Below, in pieces: positions 13,677 to 13,827 of a DNA stretch of 13,827 nt. The position numbers were made by a program, and so were the translations under genes. The DNA is taken from positions 1 to 13,827 of the forward strand of contig WFNQ01000027.1 in assembly GCA_015488565.1 (NCBI GenBank), in the 5' to 3' direction. Position 1 is the stretch's first letter. Each line of letters begins with the position of its first letter. The notes under the pieces are model-generated. The model did no database searches. It had not been told where the DNA came from and saw nothing but the letters and a program-made list of their open reading frames with translations. This stretch comes from Thiomicrorhabdus sp. GTDB taxonomy: Bacteria > Pseudomonadota > Gammaproteobacteria > Thiomicrospirales > Thiomicrospiraceae.

Positions 13677-13706
13677 TTGACATGAGAAGCGAATCAGTTA
13701 TATAAT
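13677..13706 (+). promoter_or_regulatory. Ribosomal RNA operon promoter P2
   Basis: A perfect TTGACA (13677-13682) and a perfect TATAAT (13701-13706) are separated by 18 bases; the overlapping TATATA at 13699 would give 16. A GC-rich discriminator (AGCCGGC) follows. The distance of about 140 bases from P1 matches the tandem P1-P2 layout of rrn operons. Confidence 0.85.
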
Positions 13707-13743
13707 AGCCGGCTTACCGAGAGAGAAAAGCGAATTGTTTTTC

Positions 13744-13774
13744 CTCTTTCGAAGAGACCCAAGTTCTTTAAAAA
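13744..13774 (+). promoter_or_regulatory. rRNA antitermination signals (boxB-like hairpin and boxA)
   Basis: CTCTT-TCG-AAGAG (13744-13756) is a boxB-like hairpin. It is followed by AGTTCTTTAAAAA (13762-13774), which matches 10 of 13 positions of the boxA consensus TGCTCTTTAACAA. This is the Nus-factor loading site of rrn leaders. The window ends about 50 bases later, before the 16S rRNA, of which no part is included. Confidence 0.8.
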
Positions 13775-13827
13775 TCAGGTAATTCAGAGATAATTTATGT
13801 GGAAACTCCTTAAGTGAGTGACCGACA

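Noticed and set aside
1..13827. CRISPR arrays, tRNA genes, insertion sequences or phage genes
   Set aside because: I looked for regularly spaced repeats, tRNA-like cloverleaf ends and transposase genes and saw none; apart from the short repeats listed, the window is gene-dense housekeeping and efflux DNA.

Overview
The window looks like the replication-origin neighbourhood of a gammaproteobacterium of modest, AT-leaning base composition. The evidence is the gene order dnaA / oriC / rpmH / rnpA / yidC / mnmE, plus the strong resemblance of YqaA, YidC, MnmE, YigZ and CusA to their gammaproteobacterial forms. A relative of the Thiomicrospira/Hydrogenovibrio/Thiomicrorhabdus sulfur oxidisers would fit, but that is a guess from style and not from a diagnostic gene.

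Positions 1-941 hold the 5' end of dnaA (minus strand, TTG start), an AT-rich intergenic region with three same-orientation DnaA boxes (the likely oriC), a yqaA-like membrane-protein gene lying between oriC and rpmH, and a promoter for rpmH. Positions 942-3737 are the classical rpmH-rnpA-yidC cluster. It lacks yidD, which usually sits between rnpA and yidC, and it carries an unrecognised 110-residue gene two bases behind yidC. The cluster closes with a strong intrinsic terminator whose downstream arm is tandemly duplicated.

Positions 3769-5733 carry mnmE (tRNA wobble-uridine modification GTPase) and a yigZ/IMPACT-family gene. Positions 5778-7088 encode a membrane-anchored diguanylate cyclase whose periplasmic sensor (DUF3365/Tll0287-like) has a c-type heme motif, so a redox- or ligand-sensing c-di-GMP input is likely.

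Positions 7154-13468 form a copper/silver export island: a small exported Cys/His-rich protein with QHQE repeats, then a CusB-type adaptor with an N-terminal heavy-metal-binding module, a CusA-type RND pump retaining the methionine triad at residues 573/623/672, and a TolC/CusC-type outer-membrane channel. cusB-cusA-cusC are tightly packed, with a 13-nt gap and then a 4-nt overlap. No CusF and no regulator gene is present. The adaptor and channel genes contain a G9 and a C10 homopolymer inside their reading frames. In this AT-leaning DNA these stand out as candidate slipped-strand (phase-variable) switches for the whole efflux system, and this is the most interesting signal in the window.

Positions 13503-13827 hold no gene but look like the start of a ribosomal RNA operon: two tandem strong promoters with GC-rich discriminators, an A/T-rich UP-like tract, and boxB/boxA-like antitermination signals. 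The 16S rRNA itself would begin past the right edge.
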